A stretch of 64,000 nt of DNA, taken from Thioclava electrotropha. Its GTDB lineage: Bacteria > Pseudomonadota > Alphaproteobacteria > Rhodobacterales > Rhodobacteraceae. This document shows, piece after piece, positions 1 to 11,099 of the stretch. The notes under the pieces were generated by a model. It had not been told where the DNA came from. It ran no database searches and saw nothing but the letters and a program-made list of their open reading frames with translations. The position numbers and the translations under genes were made by a program. Within the stretch, counting starts at the first letter, position 1, and the number at the start of each line of letters is the position of its first letter. The stretch lies in assembly GCF_002085925.2 (NCBI RefSeq), contig NZ_CP053562.1, forward strand, positions 476,001 through 540,000, written 5' to 3'.

Positions 1-946
1 GCGCCAGCGCATCGGCCATCAGCAGCAACTCGCCTTCTTCGGCGGTCGATTTCTCGCCCAGCGTATCGACCCGGTAAAGGCCGTAGGCGATGCCCGGATG
101 GAAGGACACGGCGCGGTTCTGCGGGATCGTCCACGGCGTCGTGGTCCAGATCACGACGCTCGCCTCGTGCAACTGATCGGCCAGCAGCGCCTGATCGGCC
201 GCATCATACTCGACCGCATCCTCGGTCGGCATCGCAGCGTTGCCGCCCCGGCGCACCTTGAAGCGCACCCAGATCGTGTGGCTGGTGTGGTCGTGATACT
301 CGACCTCGGCCTCGGCCAGCGCGGTCTTCTCGACCGGCGACCACATCACGGGCTTGGAGCCCTGATAGAGCGTGCCGTTCATCAAGAACTTCATGAACTC
401 CTCGGCGATCACCGCCTCGGCATGGTAGTTCATCGTCAGATACGGATCGGCCCAGTTGCCATAGACGCCGAGGCGCTTGAATTCCTCGCGCTGGATGTCG
501 ACCCAGTTCTCGGCAAACGCACGGCATTCGCGGCGGAAATCCACGACGTCGACCGCGTCCTTGTCGAGACCCTTGGCACGATACTGCTCTTCGATCTTCC
601 ACTCGATCGGCAGGCCGTGACAGTCCCAGCCCGGAACGTAGCGCGCATCGCGGCCCATCATCTGCTGCGAGCGGGTGATGAAGTCCTTCAGGATCTTGTT
701 GAGCGCGTGACCGATATGGAGATGGCCATTCGCATAGGGAGGGCCGTCATGCAGCACGAAGCTCGGGCGGTTGTCCTTCGCGGCCTTCTCACGCAGGCGG
801 TCATAGACGCCGATCTTCTCCCAGCGCGCCAGCCAGTCGGGCTCGCGCATGGGCAGGCCCGCGCGCATCGGGAAATCGGTTTTCGGCAGGAAGACGGTGC
901 CACGATAATCGGGGGCGGTCGTCTCGGTGGTCTGGTCGGAACTCAT
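1..946 (-). CDS. ileS: Isoleucyl-tRNA synthetase, N-terminal part (runs off the window)
   Basis: Charges tRNA-Ile with isoleucine in the cytoplasm. The minus strand reads open from an ATG at 946 to the window edge, giving about 315 residues of a protein that is normally over 900. The N-terminal catalytic domain is recognisable: the class I HIGH signature is at residues 77-80, within the context [11 protein letters not shown], preceded by the HDGPPYANG stretch typical of IleS. The segment [13 protein letters not shown] marks entry into the editing (CP1) domain. The KMSKS loop and C-terminus lie outside the window. The next gene is on the opposite strand, so the 383-base gap between them is a divergent promoter region. 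Confidence 0.95.
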   Translation of the reverse strand, partial: MSSDQTTETTAPDYRGTVFLPKTDFPMRAGLPMREPDWLARWEKIGVYDRLREKAAKDNRPSFVLHDGPPYANGHLHIGHALNKILKDFITRSQQMMGRDARYVPGWDCHGLPIEWKIEEQYRAKGLDKDAVDVVDFRRECRAFAENWVDIQREEFKRLGVYGNWADPYLTMNYHAEAVIAEEFMKFLMNGTLYQGSKPVMWSPVEKTALAEAEVEYHDHTSHTIWVRFKVRRGGNAAMPTEDAVEYDAADQALLADQLHEASVVIWTTTPWTIPQNRAVSFHPGIAYGLYRVDTLGEKSTAEEGELLLMADALA

Positions 947-1329
947 GGAATTGTCGTCCTTGGGAAAGGGAAGGGCGTGCGCGCGCACGCCTCGGGGCTT
1001 GGCGCAATATCCCGGCTACCCTGACGCGTCAGAGCGCCGGGCAGGTAATTCGCGGATATGCAGCCAGCAAGAACATGCCGCCCTTATAGGCGTGCGACCG
1101 CAGGGCGGCAAGCGCAGATCAGGGAGGGCTGCCGCCCGTCACTGTGGGTTCGCAATTGACGAAGAAGTGGGGGCGCTGCCCCCACGCCCTGTCGGGCGTT
1201 CCCCCGGGATATTTGTGCCAAGCCGAAATACAGCTGCAGGCAAGAGCCGGGGATGCGCGGCAGATGGGGCTGGCCCCTTTCCCCCTCCGTCGCGATCTCT
1301 TAGGGTCAGGGCGAAGCGAGGGAGGCGGC
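947..1329. other. Intergenic region between divergent ileS and an unknown gene
   Basis: This 383-base gap separates two divergently oriented genes and must hold both promoters. I could not identify convincing -35/-10 pairs. Its right half (1167-1235) contains a copy of the window's intergenic repeat family (two hairpins and the CCCCCGGGATATTT core). Open frames crossing it lack ribosome-binding sites and have no recognisable product. Confidence 0.6.
1167..1235 (+). repeat. Intergenic repeat element, copy A
   Basis: A perfect hairpin GTGGGGGC-GCT-GCCCCCAC (1167-1185) is followed by a second hairpin ACGCCC-TGTC-GGGCGT (1184-1199). Next comes the family core CCCCCGGGATATTT, a short gap, then CCAAG, two bases and GAA (about 1201-1227). 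The same modules recur at about 32437, 45715, 52120, 55709 and 59430, always between genes. Function is not shown by the sequence; the hairpins could stop transcription or stabilise mRNA ends. Confidence 0.75.
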
Positions 1330-2055
1330 ATGTCGGAACAGGCAGAGATCACGGGCGAAATGGTGGAGCAGCTCTTCCGGCGCTCTTCCGACGAGTATCT
1401 GTTCGCGCGCTGGGGGCGCCCGGTCGTGCCGGTGGTGTTCGGGGTGGAGGCTGCGACGCTGGCGACCGTGAAGGGTGCGGTCGAGGCGGTCGTGGCACTG
1501 GCCGGGCACAAGATGGCCGAGACCGATCCCGAGCTTGGTGCGAACCTGATGATCTTCTTCTTCCGCGACTGGCAGGAATTGCTCGAGGTGCCCAATCTCG
1601 ATCACCTGATCGACGGGCTGCAGGATCTGGTGATCCGGCTCGACGATCAGGGCGCGAACCAGTATCGCGTCTTCCGCTTCGACAAGGACGGCGCCATCCG
1701 GGCCTGTTTCGCCTTCGTGCGGATGGATGCCGGGCTCGACGAGGTGCCTGCCGAGGTGATCGCGCTGAGCCAGGCGGTGCAGATGATCCTGCTCTGGTCC
1801 GACAAGGCTTTCGTGAAACGCTCGCCGCTTGCGGTGGCGCGCGGCGTGACCGTGCTGCGCCCCGAGATCGCGGCGATCATTGCGGCGGGCTACGACCCGA
1901 CGATGCCGGCCGTTGCGAAAGATCCGAGCCACGCGCTGCGCCTTGCCGCCCGCGCAGGTCTGCGTCAGGGCGAGGCCGCAGAGGCGGTGCGGGAATTGTC
2001 GCGCGAAGTGGACGAGGCGGAGCCGGACGATCAGGAGAACGAGAATGGCGCATGA
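1330..2055 (+). CDS. Conserved hypothetical protein (241 aa) upstream of ybgC
   Basis: I do not recognise a named family. The ATG at 1330 is preceded by GGGAGG at good spacing; the longer open frame from 1144 has no ribosome-binding site and runs through a repeat element, so I rejected it. The product is soluble-looking, with no signal peptide or clear membrane span, rich in Ala, Val and Leu, and ends in an acidic tail rich in Glu and Asp. It overlaps ybgC by 11 bases, so the two are probably translationally coupled and co-transcribed with the Tol-Pal cluster. A role linked to that system is only an inference from position. Confidence 0.75.
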   Translation: MSEQAEITGEMVEQLFRRSSDEYLFARWGRPVVPVVFGVEAATLATVKGAVEAVVALAGHKMAETDPELGANLMIFFFRDWQELLEVPNLDHLIDGLQDLVIRLDDQGANQYRVFRFDKDGAIRACFAFVRMDAGLDEVPAEVIALSQAVQMILLWSDKAFVKRSPLAVARGVTVLRPEIAAIIAAGYDPTMPAVAKDPSHALRLAARAGLRQGEAAEAVRELSREVDEAEPDDQENENGA

Positions 2056-2446
2056 GTTTCCGATCCGTGTCTATTACGAGGACACCGATCTCGCGGGGAT
2101 CGTCTATTACGCCAATTACCTGAAGTTCATCGAGCGCGGGCGGTCCGAATTCGTCCGCGCGCTGGGCGTGGATCAGGTCGCGCTGAAGGCCGATCACGGG
2201 GTGGTCTTCGCGGTGCGCCGGGTCGAGGCCGATTATCTGCGCCCCGCGAAATTCGACGACGAGCTGGTGGTCACGACCGATCTGGTGGCCGAAACGGGCG
2301 CGCGTTTCGTGATGGAGCAGACCGTGCAGCGCGACGGCGAGGTGCTGTTCACCGCGCAGGTCACCATCGTCTGTCTCAACGAAGCGGGGGCGGCTCAGCG
2401 GCTTCCCGCCGATATTCGCCGGAAACTGGCCCCGAAACTGCACTGA
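2045..2446 (+). CDS. ybgC: Tol-Pal-associated acyl-CoA thioesterase YbgC
   Basis: A 133-residue hotdog-fold thioesterase of the 4-hydroxybenzoyl-CoA thioesterase family, the usual length. The N-terminal signature YYEDTDLAGIVYYANYLKF (from residue 10) carries the Asp of the DTD-x2-G motif (likely D15) that acts in catalysis in this family. The family hydrolyses acyl-CoA (or acyl-ACP) thioesters in the cytoplasm and is genetically linked to the tol-pal operon in proteobacteria. The ATG at 2045 overlaps the preceding gene by 11 bases, and tolQ follows after 115 bases, which may hold a separate tol promoter. Confidence 0.93.
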   Translation: MAHEFPIRVYYEDTDLAGIVYYANYLKFIERGRSEFVRALGVDQVALKADHGVVFAVRRVEADYLRPAKFDDELVVTTDLVAETGARFVMEQTVQRDGEVLFTAQVTIVCLNEAGAAQRLPADIRRKLAPKLH

Positions 2447-2561
2447 AAAGCGGCGGGGTTTCGCCGGTTACATTGTTGTTATGGCGTTCCCCTTACTGCT
2501 GATATAGAATCGCTGGTAATCAGAGGCCCGATAACGTGGCCCCAACCGGCGAGCAGTACCT

Positions 2562-3257
2562 ATGGACCAATCTTCGCTTGCGATGGCGCAGGAGATCGAC
2601 TTCTCCCTGCTTGCGCTCTTTCTGCGCGCATCGCTGACCGTCAAACTCGTGATGATCATCCTCGTGGTGGCCAGCTTCTGGTCCTGGGCGATCATCATCC
2701 GCAAATTCATCGCCTATCGCGCGGCGCGCTCCGAGGCGGAAGCCTTCGACCGGGCCTTCTGGTCGGGAGAGCCGCTCGATGAGCTGTTCGACCAGATCGG
2801 CCCTGCGCCCGAGGGCGCGAGCCAGAAGATCTTCGCCGCCGGCATGCTGGAATGGCGTCGGTCGCATCGTCAGGACGGCGCGCTGATCACCGGCGCGCAG
2901 GCGCGGATCGAACGCTCGATGGATGTCGCGATCCAGAAAGCCACCGAGAACCTCAATTACGGGCTGAATTTCCTGGCGACCGTGGGCTCGATCTCGCCCT
3001 TCGTGGGGCTGTTCGGCACGGTCTGGGGGATCAAGGTCGCCTTCGAGGAGATCGCGATCTCGCAGAACACCTCGCTCGCCGTCGTGGCGCCCGGCATCTC
3101 GGAAGCGCTCGTCGCGACCGCGCTGGGCCTGCTCGCGGCGATCCCGGCGGTGATCTTTTACAACAAGCTGTCGTCCGATGCCGATCGCATCGCGGGCAAC
3201 TATGAGGCCTTCGCGGACGAGTTCTCGACCATCCTGTCGCGCCAGTTGGATAGCTGA
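2562..3257 (+). CDS. tolQ: Tol-Pal system proton channel subunit TolQ
   Basis: Inner-membrane component of the TolQR motor (MotA/TolQ/ExbB family), which uses the proton motive force to energise TolA and keep the outer membrane tethered during division. The 231-residue length is normal. Three membrane segments are visible: about residues 18-40, then FLATVGSISPFVGLFGTVWG (about 132-152), then VAPGISEALVATALGLLAAI (about 170-195). The last two hold the conserved Gly/Pro/Thr residues of the channel. It is two bases upstream of tolR and clearly in one operon with tolRAB-pal. Confidence 0.96.
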   Translation: MDQSSLAMAQEIDFSLLALFLRASLTVKLVMIILVVASFWSWAIIIRKFIAYRAARSEAEAFDRAFWSGEPLDELFDQIGPAPEGASQKIFAAGMLEWRRSHRQDGALITGAQARIERSMDVAIQKATENLNYGLNFLATVGSISPFVGLFGTVWGIKVAFEEIAISQNTSLAVVAPGISEALVATALGLLAAIPAVIFYNKLSSDADRIAGNYEAFADEFSTILSRQLDS

Positions 3258-3259
3258 TC

Positions 3260-3739
3260 ATGGGCGCGGGTGTTGCAAAACGCGGATCGGGCGGATCGCG
3301 GCGCCGCAGGAGCGGGCGCGGGCGTCACGCCGCGATGAGCGAGATCAACGTCACGCCGATGGTCGACGTGATGCTGGTGCTCTTGGTGATCTTCATGGTT
3401 GCCGCGCCGATGATGACGGTGGGCGTGCCGCTGGAACTGCCGAAAACCGCAGCCAAGGCCGTGCCGACCGAGCAGGAAACGCCGCTGACGATCTCGCTTC
3501 AGGCGGACGGGAAGGTCTCGCTGATGAACTCGGAAGTGCCGCAGGATCAGCTGATCGACCGTCTCAAGGCGATCTCGGCCGAGCGTAACAGCAACAAGGT
3601 GTTCCTGCGCGCGGATGGCAAGATTTCCTATTCTCAGGTGGTGCAGGTGATGGGCGCGCTCAACGGCGCGGGGTTCTCGAACATCACGCTCGTCACCGAT
3701 ACCGGAGGGCCGCAATTGACGGCGCCTGCGGGGAACTGA
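3260..3739 (+). CDS. tolR: Tol-Pal system protein TolR (ExbD/TolR family)
   Basis: Partner of TolQ in the inner-membrane proton motor. It has a basic N-terminus (RRRR around residues 14-17) and a single membrane helix containing the essential acid in PMVDVMLVLLVIFMV (Asp36). The periplasmic ExbD/TolR domain ends in the typical INGAGFSNITLVTDTG-like segment. At 159 residues the length is normal. It starts two bases after tolQ and is followed by tolA after 19 bases. Confidence 0.96.
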   Translation: MGAGVAKRGSGGSRRRRSGRGRHAAMSEINVTPMVDVMLVLLVIFMVAAPMMTVGVPLELPKTAAKAVPTEQETPLTISLQADGKVSLMNSEVPQDQLIDRLKAISAERNSNKVFLRADGKISYSQVVQVMGALNGAGFSNITLVTDTGGPQLTAPAGN

Positions 3740-3758
3740 GCCCAGGGGGCAGCATCGC

Positions 3759-4988
3759 ATGAACCGTGCGGACAAGATCGGTTACGGCCTGTCGGGCGCG
3801 CTGCATGTGGGCGTGCTCTTCTGGGTCATTGCCGGGGGGCAGTGGTTCTTCCCGAAGCCGAACGAGCCGGTGGTGATCAGCCAGGTCGCGGTGATGTCCG
3901 AGCAGGACTTCAACACGATGATGGCCTCGGCGCCGAAGGATGCGCCGCAGCCGACGCCGGATCCGGTCGCGCCCACGGCGCCCGATACGCCCGCCGAGAC
4001 GACACCGCCGCCCGAGACGCCCGCGCCTGAGCCGCAGGCCAAGCCGGAACCCGAGCCGCAGGCGATGCAGCAGCCCGATCCGGCCCCTGATGCGCAGCCC
4101 GACGTCTCGGCCCTGCAAGAGCCGACGCCGCCCGCCGAGGTGAGCGACACGCCGCCCGAAATCGTGCCGCCGGTCGAGGAGCCCTCGCCGACGGTCACGC
4201 CCGACATCTCTCCCGCGCCGAAGCCGAAACAGGCGCCGCGCGTGGCACCGACCCCTGCGCCCGAGCCGCCGCCCGAAGCGAAGGTCGATCCGCAGGCGCA
4301 GCCGCAAGAGGCGCCCAAACCCGCCGATACGCCCGATCAGCCGGTTGAGAAGCCGAAGGAGGCGACCGCGCCGCCGGAAGCTTCGACCGAGATCGTGACC
4401 GAAGCGAACAAGACCGAAGACAAGCCGGAAAGCTCTGCGCCGCTGGCCTCGCCGCGTCCGAGCGCCAAGCCGAAACCGCCTGCGCCGAAAGAGACGCAGA
4501 CGGCCGCCGCGCCCGCCGAGAAGAAGCCTGCCGAGCCGAAACCGGCAGAAACCAAGCCCGCGCCGAGCGAGCCGAAGAAAGTCGACAGCGCCTCGGTCAA
4601 CGATGCGCTCGCGGCAGCCTTGGGTGGCGAGGGCACGGGCGGCACCGGCTCTGCGCCGACGGGGCCGCCGATCACCGCGGGCGAGAAGGACGCGCTGATC
4701 GTCGACATCAAGCAATGCTGGAACACCGGTGCGCTCAGCTCGGATGCGCTGCGAACCACGGTGACGCTGTCGGTCGACATGCAGCCTGATGGCCACCCGA
4801 TCATCTCCTCGATCAAGCTGGTCGGGGCGACGGGCGGCACCGGCAACGCGGTCGATCAGGCTTTCGAGGCCGGGCGTCGCGCTATCGTTCTGTGCGGCTC
4901 GGACGGCTTCCCGCTGCCGCCGGAGAAATACGACCGCTGGAAAACGATCACCATCGACTTCAATCCCGAAAAAATGAGGATGAAATGA
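3759..4988 (+). CDS. tolA: TolA, energy-transducing link with a long proline-rich middle
   Basis: Spans the periplasm between the TolQR motor and Pal/TolB. One N-terminal membrane anchor is visible (about residues 8-28). It is followed by about 260 residues dominated by Pro, Glu, Ala, Thr and Lys (PEP, PKP and PPE steps), and then a folded C-terminal TolA/TonB-like domain of about 110 residues. That domain carries two Cys (in KQCWN and VLCGS), consistent with the family's disulfide. The middle region would be extended rather than the long helix of enterobacterial TolA. It sits between tolR and tolB on the same strand. Confidence 0.92.
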   Translation: MNRADKIGYGLSGALHVGVLFWVIAGGQWFFPKPNEPVVISQVAVMSEQDFNTMMASAPKDAPQPTPDPVAPTAPDTPAETTPPPETPAPEPQAKPEPEPQAMQQPDPAPDAQPDVSALQEPTPPAEVSDTPPEIVPPVEEPSPTVTPDISPAPKPKQAPRVAPTPAPEPPPEAKVDPQAQPQEAPKPADTPDQPVEKPKEATAPPEASTEIVTEANKTEDKPESSAPLASPRPSAKPKPPAPKETQTAAAPAEKKPAEPKPAETKPAPSEPKKVDSASVNDALAAALGGEGTGGTGSAPTGPPITAGEKDALIVDIKQCWNTGALSSDALRTTVTLSVDMQPDGHPIISSIKLVGATGGTGNAVDQAFEAGRRAIVLCGSDGFPLPPEKYDRWKTITIDFNPEKMRMK

Positions 4989-5090
4989 CGGTGGATCGGC
5001 GAGTTTCCGCGCGGTGTCATGGGGTTGTGATGCACGATCGTGCCGCAGCGCGTTACAAACCGGGCAAGACCCGGAAAGGGAGTGTGTGAC

Positions 5091-6413
5091 ATGATGCGTT
5101 TCGTTCTCAGTTTGCTGGCGGCTGTGATGCTGGCACCCATCGCCGCAACCGCGCAGGATTCCGAACCGCTGCATATCGAGATCACCGATGGCGTGATCGA
5201 GCCGATGCCGTTCGCGATCGCGGGGTTCATCCCCGAAAGTTCCGAGGCCGCCGATATGGCGAGCCAGATCACGCAGGTGATCTCGAGCGACCTGACGGGA
5301 ACGGGCCTGTTCCGCGAAATCCCGAAATCCGCCTATATCCAGAACGTGTCGAGCTTCGATACGCCGGTGAAATATTCCGACTGGCAGGCGATCAACGCGC
5401 AGGCGCTGGTCGTGGGTTCGGTGGGGATGCAGGGCGGCAAGGTGGTTGTGAAGTTCCGCCTCTTCGACGTGTTCTCCGGTCAGCAGATGGGCGACGGGCA
5501 GCAGCTTGCAGCCTCGCCGGCAAGCTGGCGGCGTCTGGCACACAAGGTCTCGGACGTGATCTATTCGCGCATCACGGGCGAGGGGCCCTATTTCGACAGC
5601 CGTGTGGTCTTCGTCTCGGAAAGCGGGCCGAAGGACAATCGCCAGAAGCGGCTCGCCGTGATGGATTACGACGGCGCGAACGTGACCTATCTCACCGATG
5701 CCTCGACCATCGTGCTCGCCCCGCGCTTCTCGCGTGACGGGACGAAGGTGCTGTTCACCACCTTCGAGACCGGCTTCCCGCGCATCAAGATGCTCGACGT
5801 GGCCACCGCCTCGGCGCGGCTTCTGCCGGAAGTGCCCGGCACGATGACCTTCGCGCCGCGCTTCTCGCCCGATGGCACGAAGATCGTCTATTCGATGGAG
5901 CAGAACGGTAATACCGATCTGTGGATGATGAATATCAGCTCGGGCCAGACCCAGCGCCTGACGACCTCGCCTGCGATCGAAACTTCGCCCAGCTTCTCGC
6001 CCGACGGCTCGCGGATCGTGTTCGAATCCGACCGCTCGGGCACGCAGCAGCTCTACATCATGCCCGCGAGCGGCGGTGACGCGACGCGGATCAGCTTCGG
6101 CGACGGGCGCTATTCGACCCCCGTGTGGTCGCCGCGCGGCGACATGATCGCCTTCACCAAGCAAAATCAGGGCCGTTTCCATATCGGCGTGATGCGCACC
6201 GACGGCTCGGAAGAGCGTCTGCTGACCTCGTCCTTCCTCGACGAGGGTCCGACCTGGTCGCCCAATGGCCGCGTGATCATGTTCACCCGGGAGAGCCCCG
6301 GCGCCCAAGGGTCGGCCTCGCTCTATTCGGTCGATATCTCCGGGCGCAACCTGAAGAAAGTCTCCACGCCGGGCGCCGCGTCCGATCCGGCCTGGTCGCC
6401 GCTTCTGCCATGA
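5091..6413 (+). CDS. tolB: Tol-Pal periplasmic beta-propeller protein TolB
   Basis: Periplasmic TolB, which binds Pal and the TolA C-terminus. The start at 5091 (Met-Met) follows AAAGGGAG and opens a clean signal peptide ([19 protein letters not shown], cleaved near ATAQ); a 17-residue upstream extension from a GTG would spoil it. The mature protein has an N-terminal alpha/beta domain and then a six-bladed propeller built from repeats of the [24 protein letters not shown] type. At 440 residues the length is normal. It lies about 100 bases after tolA. Confidence 0.95.
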   Translation: MMRFVLSLLAAVMLAPIAATAQDSEPLHIEITDGVIEPMPFAIAGFIPESSEAADMASQITQVISSDLTGTGLFREIPKSAYIQNVSSFDTPVKYSDWQAINAQALVVGSVGMQGGKVVVKFRLFDVFSGQQMGDGQQLAASPASWRRLAHKVSDVIYSRITGEGPYFDSRVVFVSESGPKDNRQKRLAVMDYDGANVTYLTDASTIVLAPRFSRDGTKVLFTTFETGFPRIKMLDVATASARLLPEVPGTMTFAPRFSPDGTKIVYSMEQNGNTDLWMMNISSGQTQRLTTSPAIETSPSFSPDGSRIVFESDRSGTQQLYIMPASGGDATRISFGDGRYSTPVWSPRGDMIAFTKQNQGRFHIGVMRTDGSEERLLTSSFLDEGPTWSPNGRVIMFTRESPGAQGSASLYSVDISGRNLKKVSTPGAASDPAWSPLLP

Positions 6414-6484
6414 GAGCGGATTAACAAGCGTTAGAGAAACTGGTAGGCTCGCCCGAAAAGGGCAGATCAACAAAGGCGGAAACC

Positions 6485-7012
6485 ATGAATTTTGCAGTGA
6501 AGGCCGTTCTGGCCATCTCGATGCTGGGCCTCGCGGCCTGTTCGAACCCCGATCAATACGGCTCCGGTGCGACCGGCCCCGGCGGCGCGCTCGGCCCGGG
6601 CGGTGCAGGCGGCATCACCCAGGGCGGGATCAACGATCCGAACTCGCCGGCCTATTTCAGCCAGACCATCGGCGACATGGTGCATTTCCAGGTTGACCAG
6701 TCGACGCTGACCGACACCGCGCGCGGCATCCTGTCCCAGCAGGCAAGCTGGCTGGTGAGCCACCCGAGCTACACTGCGATCATCGAAGGCCATGCCGACG
6801 AGCAGGGCACCCGCGAATACAACCTCGCGCTCGGCGCACGCCGTGCCTCGGCCGTGCAGGAATACCTGATCAGCCAGGGCGTGGCCGGTAACCGTCTGCG
6901 CACGGTCTCCTACGGCAAGGAACGCCCGCTGGCGATCTGCTCCACCGAAGAGTGCTACAAGAAGAACCGTCGCGCCGTGACGGTGATCTCGCAATCGGCG
7001 GTCGGGAGCTGA
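6485..7012 (+). CDS. pal: Peptidoglycan-associated lipoprotein Pal
   Basis: Outer-membrane lipoprotein that anchors the outer membrane to peptidoglycan through its OmpA-like C-terminal domain and binds TolB. The lipobox LAAC places the acylated Cys at residue 19. A Gly/Pro-rich linker follows, then the OmpA-family motif IEGHADEQGTREYNLALGARR, with the Asp and Arg that contact diaminopimelate. At 175 residues the length is typical. AAAGGCGGAAACC supplies a ribosome-binding site. cpoB begins six bases after its stop. Confidence 0.96.
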   Translation: MNFAVKAVLAISMLGLAACSNPDQYGSGATGPGGALGPGGAGGITQGGINDPNSPAYFSQTIGDMVHFQVDQSTLTDTARGILSQQASWLVSHPSYTAIIEGHADEQGTREYNLALGARRASAVQEYLISQGVAGNRLRTVSYGKERPLAICSTEECYKKNRRAVTVISQSAVGS

Positions 7013-7017
7013 TCGCG

Positions 7018-7851
7018 ATGCTGAGAGCTTTGCTTCTCGGCGCGGCTGTTCTGGCAGCCGCGCCCGCGCTGGCTCAGGACGCGAACCGCGCCCAGACGCT
7101 GGCGGATATCAAGACCGAACTGGGACAGCTTCAGACCGAGATCGGGAGCCTGCGTCAGGAGCTGCAGGCCTCTGGCCAGGCTGGGCTGCAGAAAGCGGGC
7201 GGCGATTCCGCTCTGCAGCGCATGGACTCGATGGAGCTGTCGCTGTCGCATATGACCGACCGCGTCGAAGAGCTGGAAAACAAGATCAACCGCGTCGTCG
7301 CCGATGGCACGAAGCGGATCGGCGATCTGAATTTCCGGGTCTGCGAGATGGAAGAGAACTGCGACATTTCGAAGCTGGGCATGGCCAAGCCGCTGGGAGG
7401 CGACGCACCGACCAACGCGCCTTCGGTCACTGGCCCCGCGCCGGATTCGACGCCCGGTCCCGATCTCGCGATCAACGAGAAATCGGATTTCGAAGCGGGC
7501 AAGAAAGCCTATGAGGATGGCGATTACGCCTCGGCGGCCGATCTTCTCACGACCTTCCGGCAGACCTATCCCGGTTCTCCGTTGACCAGCGACGCGATGT
7601 ATTATCGCGGTCTCGCGCTGCAAAAGCAGGGCGACGAGGCGGGTGCTGCACGGGCATGGCTCGACGGGTTCTCCGCCGATCCGAAAGGGTCGCGGGCGGC
7701 GGACAACCTGCTGTCGCTCGGCAAGGCGCTGGGGCAGCTCGGTCAGCAGAGCGAGGCCTGCACCACGCTGGGTCAGGTGAGCGCACGCTTCCCGGGTTCG
7801 TCGGCGGCGGGCGAGGCGCAGAGCGCGCAGCAATCGCTGGGATGCCAGTGA
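7018..7851 (+). CDS. cpoB: Periplasmic TPR protein CpoB (YbgF)
   Basis: Last gene of the tol-pal operon; family members coordinate cell-wall synthesis with outer-membrane constriction. The ATG at 7018 is preceded by GGGAG and opens a signal peptide (MLRALLLGAAVLAAAPALA, cleaved before QD); the longer frame from 6952 runs inside pal and lacks a secretion signal. The mature part has a coiled-coil region rich in Gln, Leu and Glu (about residues 25-95), a Pro/Thr linker, and tetratricopeptide repeats from about residue 155 (FEAGKKAYEDGDYASAADLL). At 277 residues the length is normal. Confidence 0.93.
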   Translation: MLRALLLGAAVLAAAPALAQDANRAQTLADIKTELGQLQTEIGSLRQELQASGQAGLQKAGGDSALQRMDSMELSLSHMTDRVEELENKINRVVADGTKRIGDLNFRVCEMEENCDISKLGMAKPLGGDAPTNAPSVTGPAPDSTPGPDLAINEKSDFEAGKKAYEDGDYASAADLLTTFRQTYPGSPLTSDAMYYRGLALQKQGDEAGAARAWLDGFSADPKGSRAADNLLSLGKALGQLGQQSEACTTLGQVSARFPGSSAAGEAQSAQQSLGCQ

Positions 7852-7861
7852 GCGCGGTCCG

Positions 7862-9085
7862 GTGACGCTGGACGACATCGCAAGACACGGTTTTGACCCC
7901 GATGCGCCCCGGCGCGTCGGGGTTGCCGTTTCCGGGGGCTCGGATTCGATGGCGACGCTGGTGCTGCTGGCTGCGCATTTCGAGGTCGCCGCGGTGACGG
8001 TGGATCACGGGCTGCGCCCCGAGGCCGCCGACGAGGCTGCGTTTGTCGGGCGGTTCTGCGCGGATCGCGGCATTGCGCATACCGTCCTGCGCTGGGATGG
8101 CGCCAGCGCCGAGGGCAATCTGATGGATGCCGCGCGCCGGGCGCGTTTGCGGCTGATCGGCGATTGGGCGCGCGAAAACGAGATTGCCCATGTTGCGCTG
8201 GGGCATACCGCCAACGATCAGGCCGAGACCTTCCTGATGCGGCTCGCCCGCGAGGCGGGGCTGGAGGGGCTGTCGGGCATGCGTCCGCGGTTCGAGGCCG
8301 AGGGCGTGACATGGCATCGTCCGTTTCTTGCCCAGACACGCGAGTCGTTGCGCGACCATCTGCGCGCGGAAGGCATCACGTGGATCGACGATCCCTCCAA
8401 CGCGAATGACCGCTTCGAGCGGGTCAAGGCGCGTCAGGCGCTCGGGGCGCTCGCGCCTTTGGGCGTCGATGCGCAGGCGATCGCCGGCGTGACGGCGAAC
8501 CTCTCGGCTGCGAATGCGGCGCTGCACCGGTTGCTGATGGCGGAGGTCGCATGTCACGTCTCCGAGGCGTCGGGCGATCTGCTGATCGATGCGGCGGGCT
8601 TCGCCGCGATGGATCCGGAATTGCAACGTCGCCTGATCGTGGCTGCGCTGCGCTGGGTCTCCGGGGCGGAGTATGCGCCGCGCGCCGCGAAGGTGCAGAG
8701 CCTGCTGTCGGAGATCGTGCTGCCCGGCGACCGTACCCTGCATGGTTGCCGCATCACCTCCGGCAATGACGCGATCCGCATTACCCGCGAGGCGCAGGCC
8801 GCGGCCGATCTGCGCGTGGCTGTCGAAGCTGGCGCCGCGCTTTGGGACCGCTGGGAGGTCACCGGGCCCGCAGTGGACGTGGCGGAAGTCGCGGCGCTGG
8901 GGGAGGCGGGATTGCGCCAATGCCCCGACTGGCGCGACACCGGCCTTCCGCGTGCCTCGCTTGCCGCAAGTCCCGCCATTTGGCGCGGCGAGACGCTTGT
9001 CGCGGCGCCGATCGCGGGCTTTGGCGCGGGCTGGCGGGCGCGGATTTCCCGCGACGCATTCGCCACTTGGCTAATTCGACGTTGA
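7862..9085 (+). CDS. tilS: tRNA(Ile)-lysidine synthetase TilS
   Basis: Converts cytidine 34 of the tRNA-Ile CAU anticodon to lysidine using ATP and lysine, changing its codon reading from AUG to AUA. The PP-loop ATPase signature SGGSDS is at residues 24-29, followed by the family's VDHGLRPEA and LGHTANDQAETFLMRLAR segments. At 407 residues the length is typical of alphaproteobacterial TilS. The start is a GTG ten bases after cpoB with only a weak ribosome-binding site. Placement just before ftsH is the usual order in Rhodobacterales. Confidence 0.94.
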   Translation: MTLDDIARHGFDPDAPRRVGVAVSGGSDSMATLVLLAAHFEVAAVTVDHGLRPEAADEAAFVGRFCADRGIAHTVLRWDGASAEGNLMDAARRARLRLIGDWARENEIAHVALGHTANDQAETFLMRLAREAGLEGLSGMRPRFEAEGVTWHRPFLAQTRESLRDHLRAEGITWIDDPSNANDRFERVKARQALGALAPLGVDAQAIAGVTANLSAANAALHRLLMAEVACHVSEASGDLLIDAAGFAAMDPELQRRLIVAALRWVSGAEYAPRAAKVQSLLSEIVLPGDRTLHGCRITSGNDAIRITREAQAAADLRVAVEAGAALWDRWEVTGPAVDVAEVAALGEAGLRQCPDWRDTGLPRASLAASPAIWRGETLVAAPIAGFGAGWRARISRDAFATWLIRR

Positions 9086-9167
9086 ACCCCGGCGCGTAAT
9101 GCCTATTTTCACTGAGGAAGAGGCGGCGACCGCAGGTCAGCCGCCCGATACGATTGGAGGATATTCC

Positions 9168-11081
<1,914 letters not shown>

Positions 11082-11099
11082 CCGCGAAGGTTCGCGAGA

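Noticed and set aside
3693..6473. 926-codon open frame on the minus strand
   Set aside because: It is antisense to tolA and tolB, is Arg/Gly/His-rich, has no ribosome-binding site or recognisable domain, and results from the third-position GC bias of the real genes.
9099..9167. ATG at 9099 as the ftsH start
   Set aside because: No ribosome-binding site precedes it and the 23 added residues are not family-like; GGAGG before the TTG at 9168 and the resulting length favour the TTG.
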